Source of the DNA: Euryarchaeota archaeon UBA182
GTDB lineage: Archaea > Thermoplasmatota > Poseidoniia > Poseidoniales > Thalassarchaeaceae
DNA length: 64,000 bases
Assembly: GCA_002495675.1 (NCBI GenBank)
Contig: DAGH01000001.1
Location: 19,260-83,259, forward strand
Direction: 5' to 3'
The notes beneath the pieces are model-generated. The model searched no databases. It was not told where the DNA came from and saw nothing but the letters and a program-made list of their open reading frames with translations. Shown piece by piece: positions 1 to 10,007 of the stretch; the stretch's first letter is position 1, and the number at the start of each line of letters is the position of its first letter. The position numbers and the translations under genes were made by a program.

Positions 1-3
1 CTA

Positions 4-3000
4 ATGCTCTCCAGCCTCCTTGCTGTGATGGCGGTTCCAACTCCCGTTCAAGCGAGTGAAATTGTACTAACCGATGCGATAAATGTCGTGAATAGTGGCA
101 CTAACTCAGACAACATGGTCGCAGTGAATGCTGACTCAGAGGGGAATGTTCACTTTGTGTGGAGTAGAAATACACAGCATCTGTACTACAAGATGCTCGG
201 TCCTGCGGGCGAGACACTGATCTCAGAAACACAGATTTCGAATCCCGGGGCACATCAAGCATGGCATCCCGACATTGCTATCGACTCAGAGGATCGGGTG
301 CACGTTGTATGGGCAGACAGGTCAGGTCAGTGGACCATTTGGTACCAGATGCTGGATCCAGCAATGCATGAACAGGATGGAACTACTGCAGTTGACGGAT
401 TGAACGGAATATCAATAATTGATGATTATGAAGTAAAAACCGCATCTCAGGACCGCGACTGGCCAGCAATTGCGATTGACTCCCTCGATAATGCTCACAT
501 CGTATGGCAGGACAACAGTGACCCCTTGGACTTGTATTATTCTCAAACTCAGATTTACTATGAAATGATAGAGATTGACGTGTCGAGTAGAGAGGCGCAG
601 ACCAAGATAGATGCCACTCTACTCACACCGATAATCGGTATGAAGGGACATCCTGACATTGCCATTGACAGCGAGGATTTCGTCCAAGTTGTATGGGATG
701 ATACCAGAGGTGGAAAGGTCGAGATGGTTGTACCCATCGATACCTCAGGGTCCATGGGTACTGAGTGGGCAGATATGTGCACCGTGTTCTATGGAGGACA
801 GTTCTCTTCAGGTGGCAATTTTATCGGGTTGAAGCCGATGTTGGAACAAGCGAACATGACAGTCTTCGAGACGCTTTACGGAATAGGCGGAGTCCAACAA
901 GTTGCAGCCGCCACATCAGGCTACTGCACGACGGCCTATCAAACGGGAGGATCAGGGAGTCAGGGGCCGAGGGCGAACCATCTCGGCCAGACACCCACAG
1001 ACACATCTGGAGGCATCAGGAAACTCACTGGGGCTGTGTTGGGCGGGTCTGCCATATCCTTGAGCTACGATGGTGGGGGCCAGGGGTCTGAGGCATGGGG
1101 GCCATCTTCAACATGGTCGTGCCTCTCTTGGAGAGATGCGCAGGGGAGGCTGGGAAACCTAGCGAACCCTCCCACATCGGAAGATCATAGATGGAATCCC
1201 AACGCCACGAAAATCATCATACCAATCTCTGACGAGAACGCTAACGACGGTAGCCCTGAGGACGCGACAGATCGTGAATCAGTGGACGAGGCCCATGACG
1301 CATGTGTGCTAGCTGGCATATCTCCCGTGCCTCTCTGGGCAGGGGCTGACAACTCCGTGGGATCTCAAATGAGGGACTTAGCGGAATGTCCGAACAATCA
1401 ACCTGGGACTCCATCAGTCGCAAGATATTGTCCTGGTGGAACACCAAGAACCTCTCATGCCCAAGGGGCAGTTTACGCATTCCCAACGGGGGCATCTGCA
1501 GCATCTGAGCTTCAATTCATGGTTGAAGCCCTGATCTATCTTGCCACCAATGCTTCCAGGGAAATTTTTCTGACAGTGCTGGATCCATATGCTCTACTGG
1601 AAAACCCATGGGTGGGGTTCTCCCCAGGCCAACCAGCCACGCAATGTTTCCCACAATGTTCAGCCACCAGCGGCTCAAGGTATTACATAGAGGACGTCGG
1701 CCCATCACTGGATCTCGAAGGTTATGGGCATCTGGTCGTGGTCAATGACACACGGGTTACCCTTCAGGATGCGTACAGTCTGCATCCAAGCGTAGCCTTG
1801 GATAGCCAAGGAAATACCCACATAGCTTGGATGGATGGACGTCCCTACGGCTTCGACTTGGACGTTAACTACGAGGTCTTCTACACTAGATTGAAACTCA
1901 AGGGGGCCAGTATATGGGACGGAGCCAGCGACGGGTTGCCATCATTTGGAATAAAGCAAATCATGGATTCAGCAATATCGAATGTTGAGGGCTTGGATTG
2001 GTTTGACGACAACCCTGATCGGGGGCCTTATGATGCGACATCGTACCTCCCGGAGATACTTGTAGATGATTTTGACAATGTACACATTGCTTGGTTGGAC
2101 AATAGCAACCTAAGTCAAGGCGAGTCGATAATGTATACTCGATTGAACAGTACCACTGATGAGTACCCCAATGGGTTCCCGACACTCAACAATCTAGCCC
2201 TCGCTGTCCTAGATCAATGGGAAATATTCGAGGTCTCGTCATGGAAATCTGGTAAACTAGGCCCTAATTCGGGTCGAAATCCACAACTGGGCACACCTCC
2301 CGCCTTCGCCAACGACCTAGGCAGTGGAGCCCATGTTGCATGGTCCGACTCGACAAAATGTGGTGAGAGCAACAGTCCCAAGGAGACGCTATGCTATGTA
2401 CATGTTCTAACAGGTTTGGTAGATGTCGCGCTCGCTCCATCCGAAACCTACTACCACGTTATCGAACCAGGGGAGAGCACAATCTACAACCTGACGATAG
2501 ACAACCCAACTCCAGGCCCCTCCGACCTTGTAGCCGACACATTCCGTCTAACTGTCGAAAACGTCCCGATGAATTGGAGCGCTACCCTGTACTACGCATC
2601 GAATCACACTCCAATTTTTGAGTCGACTCCCATCCACCTAAAGGGCAATTCAGATGGTCAGAACCTCGTTCCGTTGTACCTGAGGGTCAGAGCCCCGACG
2701 ATATACCAAGCCGAAGGCGATCAACTTGCCGAGATCAACGTGCGAGCGGTCTCTTACAAGGATCCGGCAATTGATGACGATCGACAACTTGTCGTATTGA
2801 TGGATGTAGTTCACGGAATAGATCTCTCTACAATAAACAAAAACATCGATGTAGAGCAAGGCGGATCTGGGACTTTCTCAGTGATTATCAGAAACACTGG
2901 CAACGTTTACGATACGTTTGCATTCCATGATCCTACGACCTTGGATGGTCAAATGGAATGGGGCCTGCAGTTTGGATGGGGCATCGACTTCCCCACGGAG

Positions 3001-5094
3001 GTGTCATTGGATCCTGGCCAGGCCGTGACAAAGAATCTGAGGGTCACGATACCCACGTCTCAAACCCCTGGAACTTACGTCATATATCTCAAAGGTTGGT
3101 CCACAGGTGAACCAATATTCTCTATTGACCATGGTACCTATGATGTACTTGGTTTGTGGATAAACGTCTCAGTAAAGACTTCTGGGAACATCGTATTCAA
3201 GATACCCGATGGGACAAACATGAACGTACTACCCGGCGATTGCGCGGATTTTGATATTGAAGTGACCAAGAACTACTCTCCTGGCTCGCTGATTTTTACA
3301 ACTCCTGGGGGCCCACAGGATCGCCCATCTGACATATCCCAAAGCGTATGGAGATATGACCATTGGACGGTTGACTTGGATTTCTCATCAGCGCCCGGAG
3401 GCAATGGGATACCAGATTCCGCTCCACGATATTTTGCCATGGTCGGTAACCCGTACATCGTAACAGCCAAAATGTGCGCTCCTTACAACGCCACCGCCGG
3501 GTTTGGTGAGTCGGTTGTAGTAAGGGCACATCTTGAAGGAACACCCGAGGTTAGAGATTCAGCCCTCCTTTTGACCGATGTGATACAAGTCTACGAGTTA
3601 GAGGCAGAAGTTGACTCAACACTCCTCGAATTATATCCAGGCCAAGCATTCCCACTCTCCACCGAGATCACGAATACAGGGAACGGCCCCGACAGATTCG
3701 ACATCACTGTGGAATCAATTACTGGGCCAGAGGGGTCCTACATTTGGGATATCGATATCCCAAGAGCGAACTTTGGAGAGCTCCTCAGAGATCAATCCAA
3801 AGAATTTGACCTCATCATCAACGTACCAGAGAGAACGCTTGCTGGGACCTACAACGTCGTTCTCAATGTTCTCAGCGAAGAGGAATTCGAGGAGACCAAG
3901 ATTAGGGACACAATCGACCTACAAGTTCAGATTGGTGAGTTTCACGATTTGAGAATTACATTAGACCCATCAATGGAGTCAAAGATCAAGACGAGCGCAC
4001 CAGGAAGAACCGTCAGATTTCTCATGAATCTGACTAACGCAGGGAATGTACCGGACACCCCTATGTTGCACAACCACACTAAGTTAGCAAATGGAGGGGG
4101 CTGGGATGCCCTGCCGGGTATGAACACCCTTTCGAAATGGGTGATTTCATATGCATTGGTTGAAGATTTTGATACCGAATTCCCACGTGAATCTCCCTGC
4201 CTTGCTGCTGACCCTAGCTTGGAAACCAATCAGGGTCAATGCTATCTATCAACGACAAATACTGTCACCTTCCCAGAGATGGCAGCATTCACGACCACCC
4301 AGTTCGTTGCAATTATATCAATCAGTGATGAGGCGTCATTGAGCGATCGTATGATTGGGATAAAAACGACATCATCACATGGATCTGCTGCAAATGGAGG
4401 CGACTTCGATGAAACTCCACAATGGGACGACTCGTGTACACTTGACGAGAACAAGGACGGACTCCCTGATAATTTCCTTCCAAACTGCGATACCAATGAG
4501 CAGGTCCTACAACTGATGCTGAGGGCACCAGATCTCAAGATCCTATCAGCAGACGCCTCCAAAGCCAGAGCTGCGGTTGGAGAAATGATTTCCGTGACTG
4601 TGAAATTGCAAAATGTTGGAAATATCCATGCAACTGACGTGAGCGTTATTTTATGTGCAGATCAGACATCTTCAGACATTCGAAAGAACGGTTGTGATGA
4701 GGACAACATAGTATACAGACAAATGATCGAGGCGGTGATGCCAGTCTCTCAATCCAACAACCAGGAACTCTTGGAGATCTCCTTACTCTACATAGTCGAG
4801 GCAGGCTCTCAAGACATCGTTGTCTACGTAGATCCTGACAATGATATCATTGAGTCGGAGGAGGCGAACAATTACTACAAAATAGAAGATAAGATGGGAT
4901 CCAACAACCGCTTCCTCGACCCGCTTCTGCAAGCAGTTGCAACCTACTCTGTGCCAGTGATCATCATAGGTGCTACCATTGCCCTGGGAGCAGTGGCAGT
5001 GATTGTCATATGGGGCCGCAGGATCGAGGCCATGAGAGAGTATGCTGAGAAGAAGAGCATGATGACATACACGGACGATGATATGGAGTTCTAG
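4..5094 (+). CDS. Giant surface protein: propeller-like repeats with inserted VWA domain, Ig-like domains, C-terminal membrane anchor
   Basis: About 1696 residues. The first ATG lies 3 bases from the window edge, so the true start may be upstream; a hydrophobic signal-like stretch (residues 1-17) precedes the mature part. Seven repeats of the pattern 'AIDSxxxxHVVWxD' lie near residues 38, 82, 150, 217, 593, 680 and 765, as expected for a seven-bladed beta-propeller. Between the fourth and fifth lies a von Willebrand A-like domain (about 240-530) with the metal-site motif DTSGS. After it come at least four Ig-like/CARDB-type domains with 'NTGN' motifs. A single membrane helix near residues 1655-1675 is followed by a short charged cytoplasmic tail. 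It is presumably cell-surface anchored; adhesion or polymer binding is an inference. The stop overlaps the stop of the convergent regulator gene. Confidence 0.88.
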   Translation: MLSSLLAVMAVPTPVQASEIVLTDAINVVNSGTNSDNMVAVNADSEGNVHFVWSRNTQHLYYKMLGPAGETLISETQISNPGAHQAWHPDIAIDSEDRVHVVWADRSGQWTIWYQMLDPAMHEQDGTTAVDGLNGISIIDDYEVKTASQDRDWPAIAIDSLDNAHIVWQDNSDPLDLYYSQTQIYYEMIEIDVSSREAQTKIDATLLTPIIGMKGHPDIAIDSEDFVQVVWDDTRGGKVEMVVPIDTSGSMGTEWADMCTVFYGGQFSSGGNFIGLKPMLEQANMTVFETLYGIGGVQQVAAATSGYCTTAYQTGGSGSQGPRANHLGQTPTDTSGGIRKLTGAVLGGSAISLSYDGGGQGSEAWGPSSTWSCLSWRDAQGRLGNLANPPTSEDHRWNPNATKIIIPISDENANDGSPEDATDRESVDEAHDACVLAGISPVPLWAGADNSVGSQMRDLAECPNNQPGTPSVARYCPGGTPRTSHAQGAVYAFPTGASAASELQFMVEALIYLATNASREIFLTVLDPYALLENPWVGFSPGQPATQCFPQCSATSGSRYYIEDVGPSLDLEGYGHLVVVNDTRVTLQDAYSLHPSVALDSQGNTHIAWMDGRPYGFDLDVNYEVFYTRLKLKGASIWDGASDGLPSFGIKQIMDSAISNVEGLDWFDDNPDRGPYDATSYLPEILVDDFDNVHIAWLDNSNLSQGESIMYTRLNSTTDEYPNGFPTLNNLALAVLDQWEIFEVSSWKSGKLGPNSGRNPQLGTPPAFANDLGSGAHVAWSDSTKCGESNSPKETLCYVHVLTGLVDVALAPSETYYHVIEPGESTIYNLTIDNPTPGPSDLVADTFRLTVENVPMNWSATLYYASNHTPIFESTPIHLKGNSDGQNLVPLYLRVRAPTIYQAEGDQLAEINVRAVSYKDPAIDDDRQLVVLMDVVHGIDLSTINKNIDVEQGGSGTFSVIIRNTGNVYDTFAFHDPTTLDGQMEWGLQFGWGIDFPTEVSLDPGQAVTKNLRVTIPTSQTPGTYVIYLKGWSTGEPIFSIDHGTYDVLGLWINVSVKTSGNIVFKIPDGTNMNVLPGDCADFDIEVTKNYSPGSLIFTTPGGPQDRPSDISQSVWRYDHWTVDLDFSSAPGGNGIPDSAPRYFAMVGNPYIVTAKMCAPYNATAGFGESVVVRAHLEGTPEVRDSALLLTDVIQVYELEAEVDSTLLELYPGQAFPLSTEITNTGNGPDRFDITVESITGPEGSYIWDIDIPRANFGELLRDQSKEFDLIINVPERTLAGTYNVVLNVLSEEEFEETKIRDTIDLQVQIGEFHDLRITLDPSMESKIKTSAPGRTVRFLMNLTNAGNVPDTPMLHNHTKLANGGGWDALPGMNTLSKWVISYALVEDFDTEFPRESPCLAADPSLETNQGQCYLSTTNTVTFPEMAAFTTTQFVAIISISDEASLSDRMIGIKTTSSHGSAANGGDFDETPQWDDSCTLDENKDGLPDNFLPNCDTNEQVLQLMLRAPDLKILSADASKARAAVGEMISVTVKLQNVGNIHATDVSVILCADQTSSDIRKNGCDEDNIVYRQMIEAVMPVSQSNNQELLEISLLYIVEAGSQDIVVYVDPDNDIIESEEANNYYKIEDKMGSNNRFLDPLLQAVATYSVPVIIIGATIALGAVAVIVIWGRRIEAMREYAEKKSMMTYTDDDMEF

Positions 5095-5837
5095 CGCACC
5101 AGCCACCACGGTAGTGGAGACCCTTCGCCACCTGCGATCACGTTGCCTTTGCCTTTCGCTAAGTCTCTGATCAACCTGTCACGCAGACCCGCCATTATTT
5201 TCTCTGCCTGTGAGGACTGAATTCTGATACTCTGCGAGAACAGGTCCAAGTCAACCGGCCTCCTTGGTTGATCCAACATTGCGTGAGCTAATTGCCTTTC
5301 TTCATAGTTATCAGTCAACTCATCTATGCTCGGAGCCACCTTCATCATGACTTGTTGATGCAGCGCGACCAATGCGTCTCGCTGCTCATCTATCTGTTCA
5401 AGCCTTGTCTGGAGCTCTGTCAAAATTGACATGGCTTCGGACAAGGGAATGGTCCTGCGCGTACCCATACTGTCTATTATTCCCTCTAACCCATCAGGTA
5501 GCTTAGATGATAGTCGCATTGGCCCTCCAGACGGCATCATTCTGCCACTGGTCTTGAACAGACTGGGTCCTAAATCCAATCTCAAACAATATGATTCGGT
5601 CACCTTGTAGATTTTCCTTGGAGGCCCACCTTTCACCGATGGCACCTTCTCAACAGAAACAAAGCCCGCAGCCTCTAGAATATCTAGATGTTTGACGACA
5701 GCCTGTTGACTTATATGCAATAGTTCTGAAATTTGTAGGGCGTAGTGAGGCTCTTTTGTCAACAACTCTAGTATGTCTCTTCTCGATTTATTCTCTAGTA
5801 TTGACAGGAATTCATCGAACCCGACCACACTAACCAA
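5091..5837 (-). CDS. ArsR-type winged-helix transcriptional regulator
   Basis: About 248 residues. The N-terminal 90 residues form a winged helix-turn-helix: 'NKSRRDILELL', then 'ISQQAVVKHLDILEAAGFV' as recognition helix, and a wing at 'GGPPRKIYKV'. The remainder is helical with coiled-coil character ('LTELQTRLEQIDEQRDAL'), probably for dimerisation. This architecture is typical of archaeal ArsR-like regulators. The start is not ATG: the candidates are TTG at 5837 and GTG at 5828. A TATA-like element at 5862-5870 on the minus strand fits a leaderless TTG start. The gene runs convergently into the surface-protein gene with a 4-base overlap. The target genes are not evident from sequence. Confidence 0.85.
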   Translation of the reverse strand: MVSVVGFDEFLSILENKSRRDILELLTKEPHYALQISELLHISQQAVVKHLDILEAAGFVSVEKVPSVKGGPPRKIYKVTESYCLRLDLGPSLFKTSGRMMPSGGPMRLSSKLPDGLEGIIDSMGTRRTIPLSEAMSILTELQTRLEQIDEQRDALVALHQQVMMKVAPSIDELTDNYEERQLAHAMLDQPRRPVDLDLFSQSIRIQSSQAEKIMAGLRDRLIRDLAKGKGNVIAGGEGSPLPWWLVR

Positions 5838-5861
5838 CTGATGGTTGGATAGTGGACTCCT

Positions 5862-5870
5862 GCATAAACC
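5862..5870 (-). promoter_or_regulatory. TATA-like box for the ArsR-type regulator
   Basis: On the minus strand this reads GGTTTATGC, centred about 28 bases before the TTG start at 5837. That is the spacing expected of an archaeal TATA box on a leaderless transcript. It was judged by eye and has no experimental support. Confidence 0.35.
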
Positions 5871-5882
5871 ATGCGAAGGATG

Positions 5883-6647
5883 TCAACCTTCATCCCAGCC
5901 TTTCCAATCATCATCCTGATCTGAATTCTTTTGATCTGTTTGGCCGGGAATCTCAAGTGATGGGGAAACATCCAATACCGGATTAAGTCGATTATCCTCG
6001 ATCCATGGATCCGGAGCTGAAGGCTCGACATCACTATTTTTGTCTATTTGGTTTAGCGAATTATAGAGCTCCTCTGTGGTGGGAACCCCTCCTGGTCCGA
6101 ATACCAGAATCCGTGGTTTGGATTCCGTTCGTTCAGCCCCCCTTATCACGCCGATTATTCCAATCAGTGCGAATAATGGTCCCAAGCAACAAAAGGCGGC
6201 CATGAGTTGTACAGGTGGTTGATTCCAAAGACCCTCGCCCATCATCACCATGTCTACCAGGTAAAGGGTGGGCTGACCATTGTTTTCGATGAGCAGTTCA
6301 CCCTCGAATCCTGGACCTATTTTCACTGACGGAGAGTAGAACCTAGTGCCATCCTCGCTGACCAAAGTGGTATCTAAGAAGTTAGGTTCCGTGCCTGTGT
6401 AATCTTCTCCTTCCGTTGACATGGCGAAGTCGACATCAGTTTTATTGTCATGAGGAACATATACCCAAACTTGATCTGTTTCTTCGAAAGAACCCACAAA
6501 AGCCTCGCCACTCTTGATAATAGCCAGATTGTTTTGCTCAGGATCTAGGTCATCATAACCTTCAAAATTAAAGTAGGCGGCAATGAAACCTACCACACAT
6601 AGAAGACAGGCAACCATAGCAAGAGTCGCGTACTTCTTGCGTGCCAT
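5883..6647 (-). CDS. Hypothetical two-helix membrane protein
   Basis: 254 residues with no recognised family. An N-terminal membrane helix (about 10-27, 'MVACLLCVVGFIAAYF') is followed by an extracytoplasmic segment of about 120 residues containing beta-rich sequence, a second helix near 150-167 ('FCCLGPLFALIGIIGVI') and a hydrophilic Pro/Asp-rich cytoplasmic tail ending 'DDDWKGWDEG'. The topology suggests a small sensor or scaffold with one outside domain, but nothing shows a catalytic site. It lies between the ArsR-like regulator and the topoisomerase VI operon on the same strand, 31 bases after topoisomerase subunit A, so it may be co-transcribed. Confidence 0.75.
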   Translation of the reverse strand: MARKKYATLAMVACLLCVVGFIAAYFNFEGYDDLDPEQNNLAIIKSGEAFVGSFEETDQVWVYVPHDNKTDVDFAMSTEGEDYTGTEPNFLDTTLVSEDGTRFYSPSVKIGPGFEGELLIENNGQPTLYLVDMVMMGEGLWNQPPVQLMAAFCCLGPLFALIGIIGVIRGAERTESKPRILVFGPGGVPTTEELYNSLNQIDKNSDVEPSAPDPWIEDNRLNPVLDVSPSLEIPGQTDQKNSDQDDDWKGWDEG

Positions 6648-6678
6648 GATACCAAGACACGATCCTATGATTTGGAGT

Positions 6679-7794
6679 TTAGCCGATATGGATGCCCAAT
6701 TTCTGACGAAGCTTCTCTGGAAGGTACGTATCTGTCACGAAGTCAAGCCCATATTTCGCTAAAGACTGCTGTTCCGCTTTTTCCCCTAATTCCAGCATCA
6801 AATCAATTTGGTCAGTCCACTCTTGATTTTGAAATCGAGGATCACTCTTTTCCGCCTTTAGAGCCTCAATATCCCTAGATGTTAGCTCATCAGCAGGCAG
6901 ATCATATGCCTTTATGTCATCAGAATCAATGCCAAGATAAATTGCACTAGGAGTAGCTAAGTATTCCGAAATGTGTGCAGTCTTAATCGCACCATAAGCT
7001 ATAGACGCGAAAATTCTGAAGGACCACGGATCGCAATCTGTGAAAACGACTATCGGCAAGCCCCATTCTTCGTTTATTCTTTTCATTATTCTTCGAGTCG
7101 AGCGAGCAGGCTGTCCCTTTAGATGAATAAGTCCACATCTAGCGGACTCATCAAACCCATTCTCTACCAGTCTATCGAACATCCCCCCCGTTTCGATGGC
7201 CATCATGAAATCAATGTCATGGCCAAGTAATCGCAATTTCTCAGACTCAACATTGTAAGGAACGCCATATCCAGAGTCACCAACATCATCTCTGCAGTTT
7301 ATCCTCATCCATTCACCACGCCTGTTCCTTTCCTCAAACGTGAGATTGCCAATAATCCTAGCACCATCCTCCTCCGGCCTTAGTTTGAAGTCCTCTCGCA
7401 AACAACCAGTCACGATTTCTAGGTCTTCTGCGAGATTGTTACTTTCGTTCTGGGATCCGAATTTCCCATATCCCCAGCCTTCGGAGATGTAGTACATCTC
7501 CCTCAATGTTGATGATTTTTGACCCTCTATCATTTCTTCCATAAATTCCGTGACGAACAAGGCCCTGAGTAACTGATGCGCAGATCCAAGACTGGTAGCG
7601 TCTCTAATTGTTTTTTTCTTACCGTACTTGTATACATTCAATCGCTCATCGAAATTAATGTTCTTTTTGGACCTTACAGGGAGCGTCATTCTTGGGGGCT
7701 CACCCCTCATCATTCTATCATGCATCTCCGCCGCGACGGCGTGTAGTGCTTCGATTGTATCTTCTTTACTGCGGGTTTTTTCCTTCATAACCAT
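6679..7794 (-). CDS. top6A: DNA topoisomerase VI subunit A
   Basis: 371 residues, close to the usual length of archaeal Top6A/Spo11. The winged-helix (CAP-like) domain carries the catalytic tyrosine in '[10 protein letters not shown]' near residue 101. The Toprim domain follows, with the metal-binding 'FTDCDPWSF' (Asp-x-Asp) near residue 252 and an upstream conserved Glu region. The subunit makes the covalent 5'-phosphotyrosyl double-strand break in the ATP-driven A2B2 type IIB topoisomerase, which relaxes and decatenates DNA. The ATG is 4 bases after the stop of subunit B, with a GAGGT ribosome-binding-like sequence inside that junction. The two genes therefore form the usual B-A operon. Confidence 0.97.
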   Translation of the reverse strand: MVMKEKTRSKEDTIEALHAVAAEMHDRMMRGEPPRMTLPVRSKKNINFDERLNVYKYGKKKTIRDATSLGSAHQLLRALFVTEFMEEMIEGQKSSTLREMYYISEGWGYGKFGSQNESNNLAEDLEIVTGCLREDFKLRPEEDGARIIGNLTFEERNRRGEWMRINCRDDVGDSGYGVPYNVESEKLRLLGHDIDFMMAIETGGMFDRLVENGFDESARCGLIHLKGQPARSTRRIMKRINEEWGLPIVVFTDCDPWSFRIFASIAYGAIKTAHISEYLATPSAIYLGIDSDDIKAYDLPADELTSRDIEALKAEKSDPRFQNQEWTDQIDLMLELGEKAEQQSLAKYGLDFVTDTYLPEKLRQKLGIHIG

Positions 7795-7798
7795 AACC

Positions 7799-9868
7799 TC
7801 AAAACAATTTATCTCCAGCTTCCCATATTTCCGAACTCACGACATTCGAGTCCAAGGGGACCCCATCTTTTTGGTGAAATGACGTGGAAACATCGGGTAC
7901 GATAAATTCGTCTACTACCTCTTGCAAGCGTTCCTGCTTTCTAGCTTCCTCAAGCAGGGTTTCGTCTATCTTCTCAGACCCGATAACCTCTCCATTCCCT
8001 CTGTAGAAGACTTCTGCTTCCTTCCAATCGCCTTTGTTCAATCCACTCACTGCGAAATCAATCGATGTCATACTCCCCGGATCGATTGCATCCAACCTCC
8101 ACGCCCACAAGCCTCGAGCTTCTTTTCTTCCTCCTCTTTCATTCTGCACTATTGAGGTTGAATCACTTTCAGGCCACTTGGCGATAATCGTGTATGCCCT
8201 GGCTCTTGCTGTGTAGTTGTATATCTTAATCGAACATTTCGCAAGTTTATCCCGTGCCTCCCAAATCACCTCTTCCTCGCAGAACACTGCATTCATTATC
8301 TTCGTGATTATGGGAGATAGATCAGGAGGCTCTCTTCCCAGCATTGAGGATGATTTCGAGGCTATTTCTGGGAGAATTTTGTTGATTAGGTCAAATTTCT
8401 CTCGTGATTTCTCCCTTTGTCCAATTCGTTTACGGTGGCTTTGCAAACCTCTACCCACCTCGAAAAGCGCCCTTCGCAGCTCGTCAAAGACCTCTTCGTT
8501 GTCTGATACGGCCTCCTTTGCCTCACTTGTGAATTGAACATTCGTGGAGGCAAGGTGAACTAGAATTGCCGCTGGTCCTTTGGGCACACCTTTCCCCCCC
8601 GGTTGCTCAAGGCCATATCTACGCCAATCTATTGACTCAACCCCCTTTGTCAACAGGCAACCCCCTTGCTGATACATCAAAGGCACGCGATTGGCAAAAC
8701 GGAGGAGCTCTACAGTTCCATCTGAAGGCAGGTCACCACCAAAAACCAATCCAACTTCTACTTGGAAGGGATTCCCTTGGCTAACTGAGGGATTCCGGGT
8801 CACCGTGGCGGCGTATCGTGAATCAATTGCCTTCTCTAACCCCTTTTTTATCAATAGGTCTTCTATTGGGGATAGGCAATCAACAGGAGGTGATTGGATC
8901 TTTACCTCCATGAAGGCGGCGAGTAGACTCTGTATACTCTCTACTGGAAGACCAGCAGGCCTCCTTTTTTCATCCAACTCAGCATGTTCAAGAATTTTCT
9001 TTGCAACCAATGGTGACACTTTTTCGAATTCCTTTCTCAAGAACGACTTCACTGTCCGCTCTTTCGTGTTCTTCAGCATTCTTTGCAATGTTCCAAACTG
9101 CATGCCATGCGGGTGTGGTTTTATCTCAACTACAGGCCTAGGTAACTTACTTGTTGATCTTACCCACTCCCCCTCGTCGACTGTTTCCCCTTCTTTCCCA
9201 ATCACCTTCAGTCGTATAGTTGCGTGAGGATTCACGATGGATGTCATCCTGAGATACTGGTGTACTGATTGGCGTCCACGTTGGTACTTCGCGCTCATTA
9301 CGGTTTTTATCCGCAACCCATGAAGTGTTTGCATTCCACTTTCCTCAAACCATTCTTCGATTGGAATCCTCTCTTCGTTAGATTTCAATGCTCGATTATT
9401 CTTCGTGTCCAAAGCTAGATCGACCTTGACGGCTGTTGATTCAGCCTCAATTTTCGATAATACTGTAGTCGAAGAGCCCGTCGTGAGTTGAGAATACATC
9501 ACAACGCCAGTTATGCCTATTCCCTGTTGCCCCCTCGTTTGCCTGATAGCATGAAAGCGGGAACCCAACAGGAATTTCCCAAATACATTCGCGATCGAAT
9601 CCCTCGGTATCCCGGGACCGTTGTCCTGGGTTATTAGCTCTAATTTTCCACCTTCAATCCGTTTGATGTATACGTGAATCTCTGGGAGAATCCGAGCTTC
9701 TTCGCATGCATCGAGAGAGTTGTCTACTGCTTCCTTGACCGCTGTTATAATCGCCCTTTGATGGGTATCAAAGCCAAGGAAATGTTTGTTTTTCTCAAAG
9801 AATTCACTTATAGAAATCTGCTTCTGTTTGTTCGCAATTCTTTGAGCCTTATCCATTTCAACCACCAT
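7799..9868 (-). CDS. top6B: DNA topoisomerase VI subunit B
   Basis: About 689 residues from the chosen ATG (the reading frame is open back to 9976). The start was placed before 'MDKAQRIANKQ' because archaeal Top6B proteins begin just before this segment; 9856 is an alternative. The GHKL ATPase fold shows 'EAVDNSLDACEEA' (Bergerat N box), 'DNGPGI' and 'GQQGIGITG'. The transducer domain and a C-terminal Ig-like extension follow, making it longer than the crenarchaeal protein of about 530 residues. It binds ATP, dimerises and gates the DNA break made by subunit A. It is the first gene of the topoisomerase VI operon and is divergent from no close neighbour; the aconitase-family gene lies upstream on the same strand. 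Confidence 0.96.
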   Translation of the reverse strand: MVVEMDKAQRIANKQKQISISEFFEKNKHFLGFDTHQRAIITAVKEAVDNSLDACEEARILPEIHVYIKRIEGGKLELITQDNGPGIPRDSIANVFGKFLLGSRFHAIRQTRGQQGIGITGVVMYSQLTTGSSTTVLSKIEAESTAVKVDLALDTKNNRALKSNEERIPIEEWFEESGMQTLHGLRIKTVMSAKYQRGRQSVHQYLRMTSIVNPHATIRLKVIGKEGETVDEGEWVRSTSKLPRPVVEIKPHPHGMQFGTLQRMLKNTKERTVKSFLRKEFEKVSPLVAKKILEHAELDEKRRPAGLPVESIQSLLAAFMEVKIQSPPVDCLSPIEDLLIKKGLEKAIDSRYAATVTRNPSVSQGNPFQVEVGLVFGGDLPSDGTVELLRFANRVPLMYQQGGCLLTKGVESIDWRRYGLEQPGGKGVPKGPAAILVHLASTNVQFTSEAKEAVSDNEEVFDELRRALFEVGRGLQSHRKRIGQREKSREKFDLINKILPEIASKSSSMLGREPPDLSPIITKIMNAVFCEEEVIWEARDKLAKCSIKIYNYTARARAYTIIAKWPESDSTSIVQNERGGRKEARGLWAWRLDAIDPGSMTSIDFAVSGLNKGDWKEAEVFYRGNGEVIGSEKIDETLLEEARKQERLQEVVDEFIVPDVSTSFHQKDGVPLDSNVVSSEIWEAGDKLF

Positions 9869-10007
9869 TCCACTAGGTCCTCCCAATGTCCTGATGACAT
9901 GGGGCCTGTTGTCGGTATGGTGTTGATCACGAAAGATAGCACTTAGAGCATACCCTCCAATTTTAGGACACAGCATCGAAGTAACAGGCTATGGCGGATC
10001 GGGGAGG

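Noticed and set aside
765..1091. Plus-strand open frame inside the first surface-protein gene
   Set aside because: It is an Arg/His-rich shadow of the VWA-coding region and has no independent signals.
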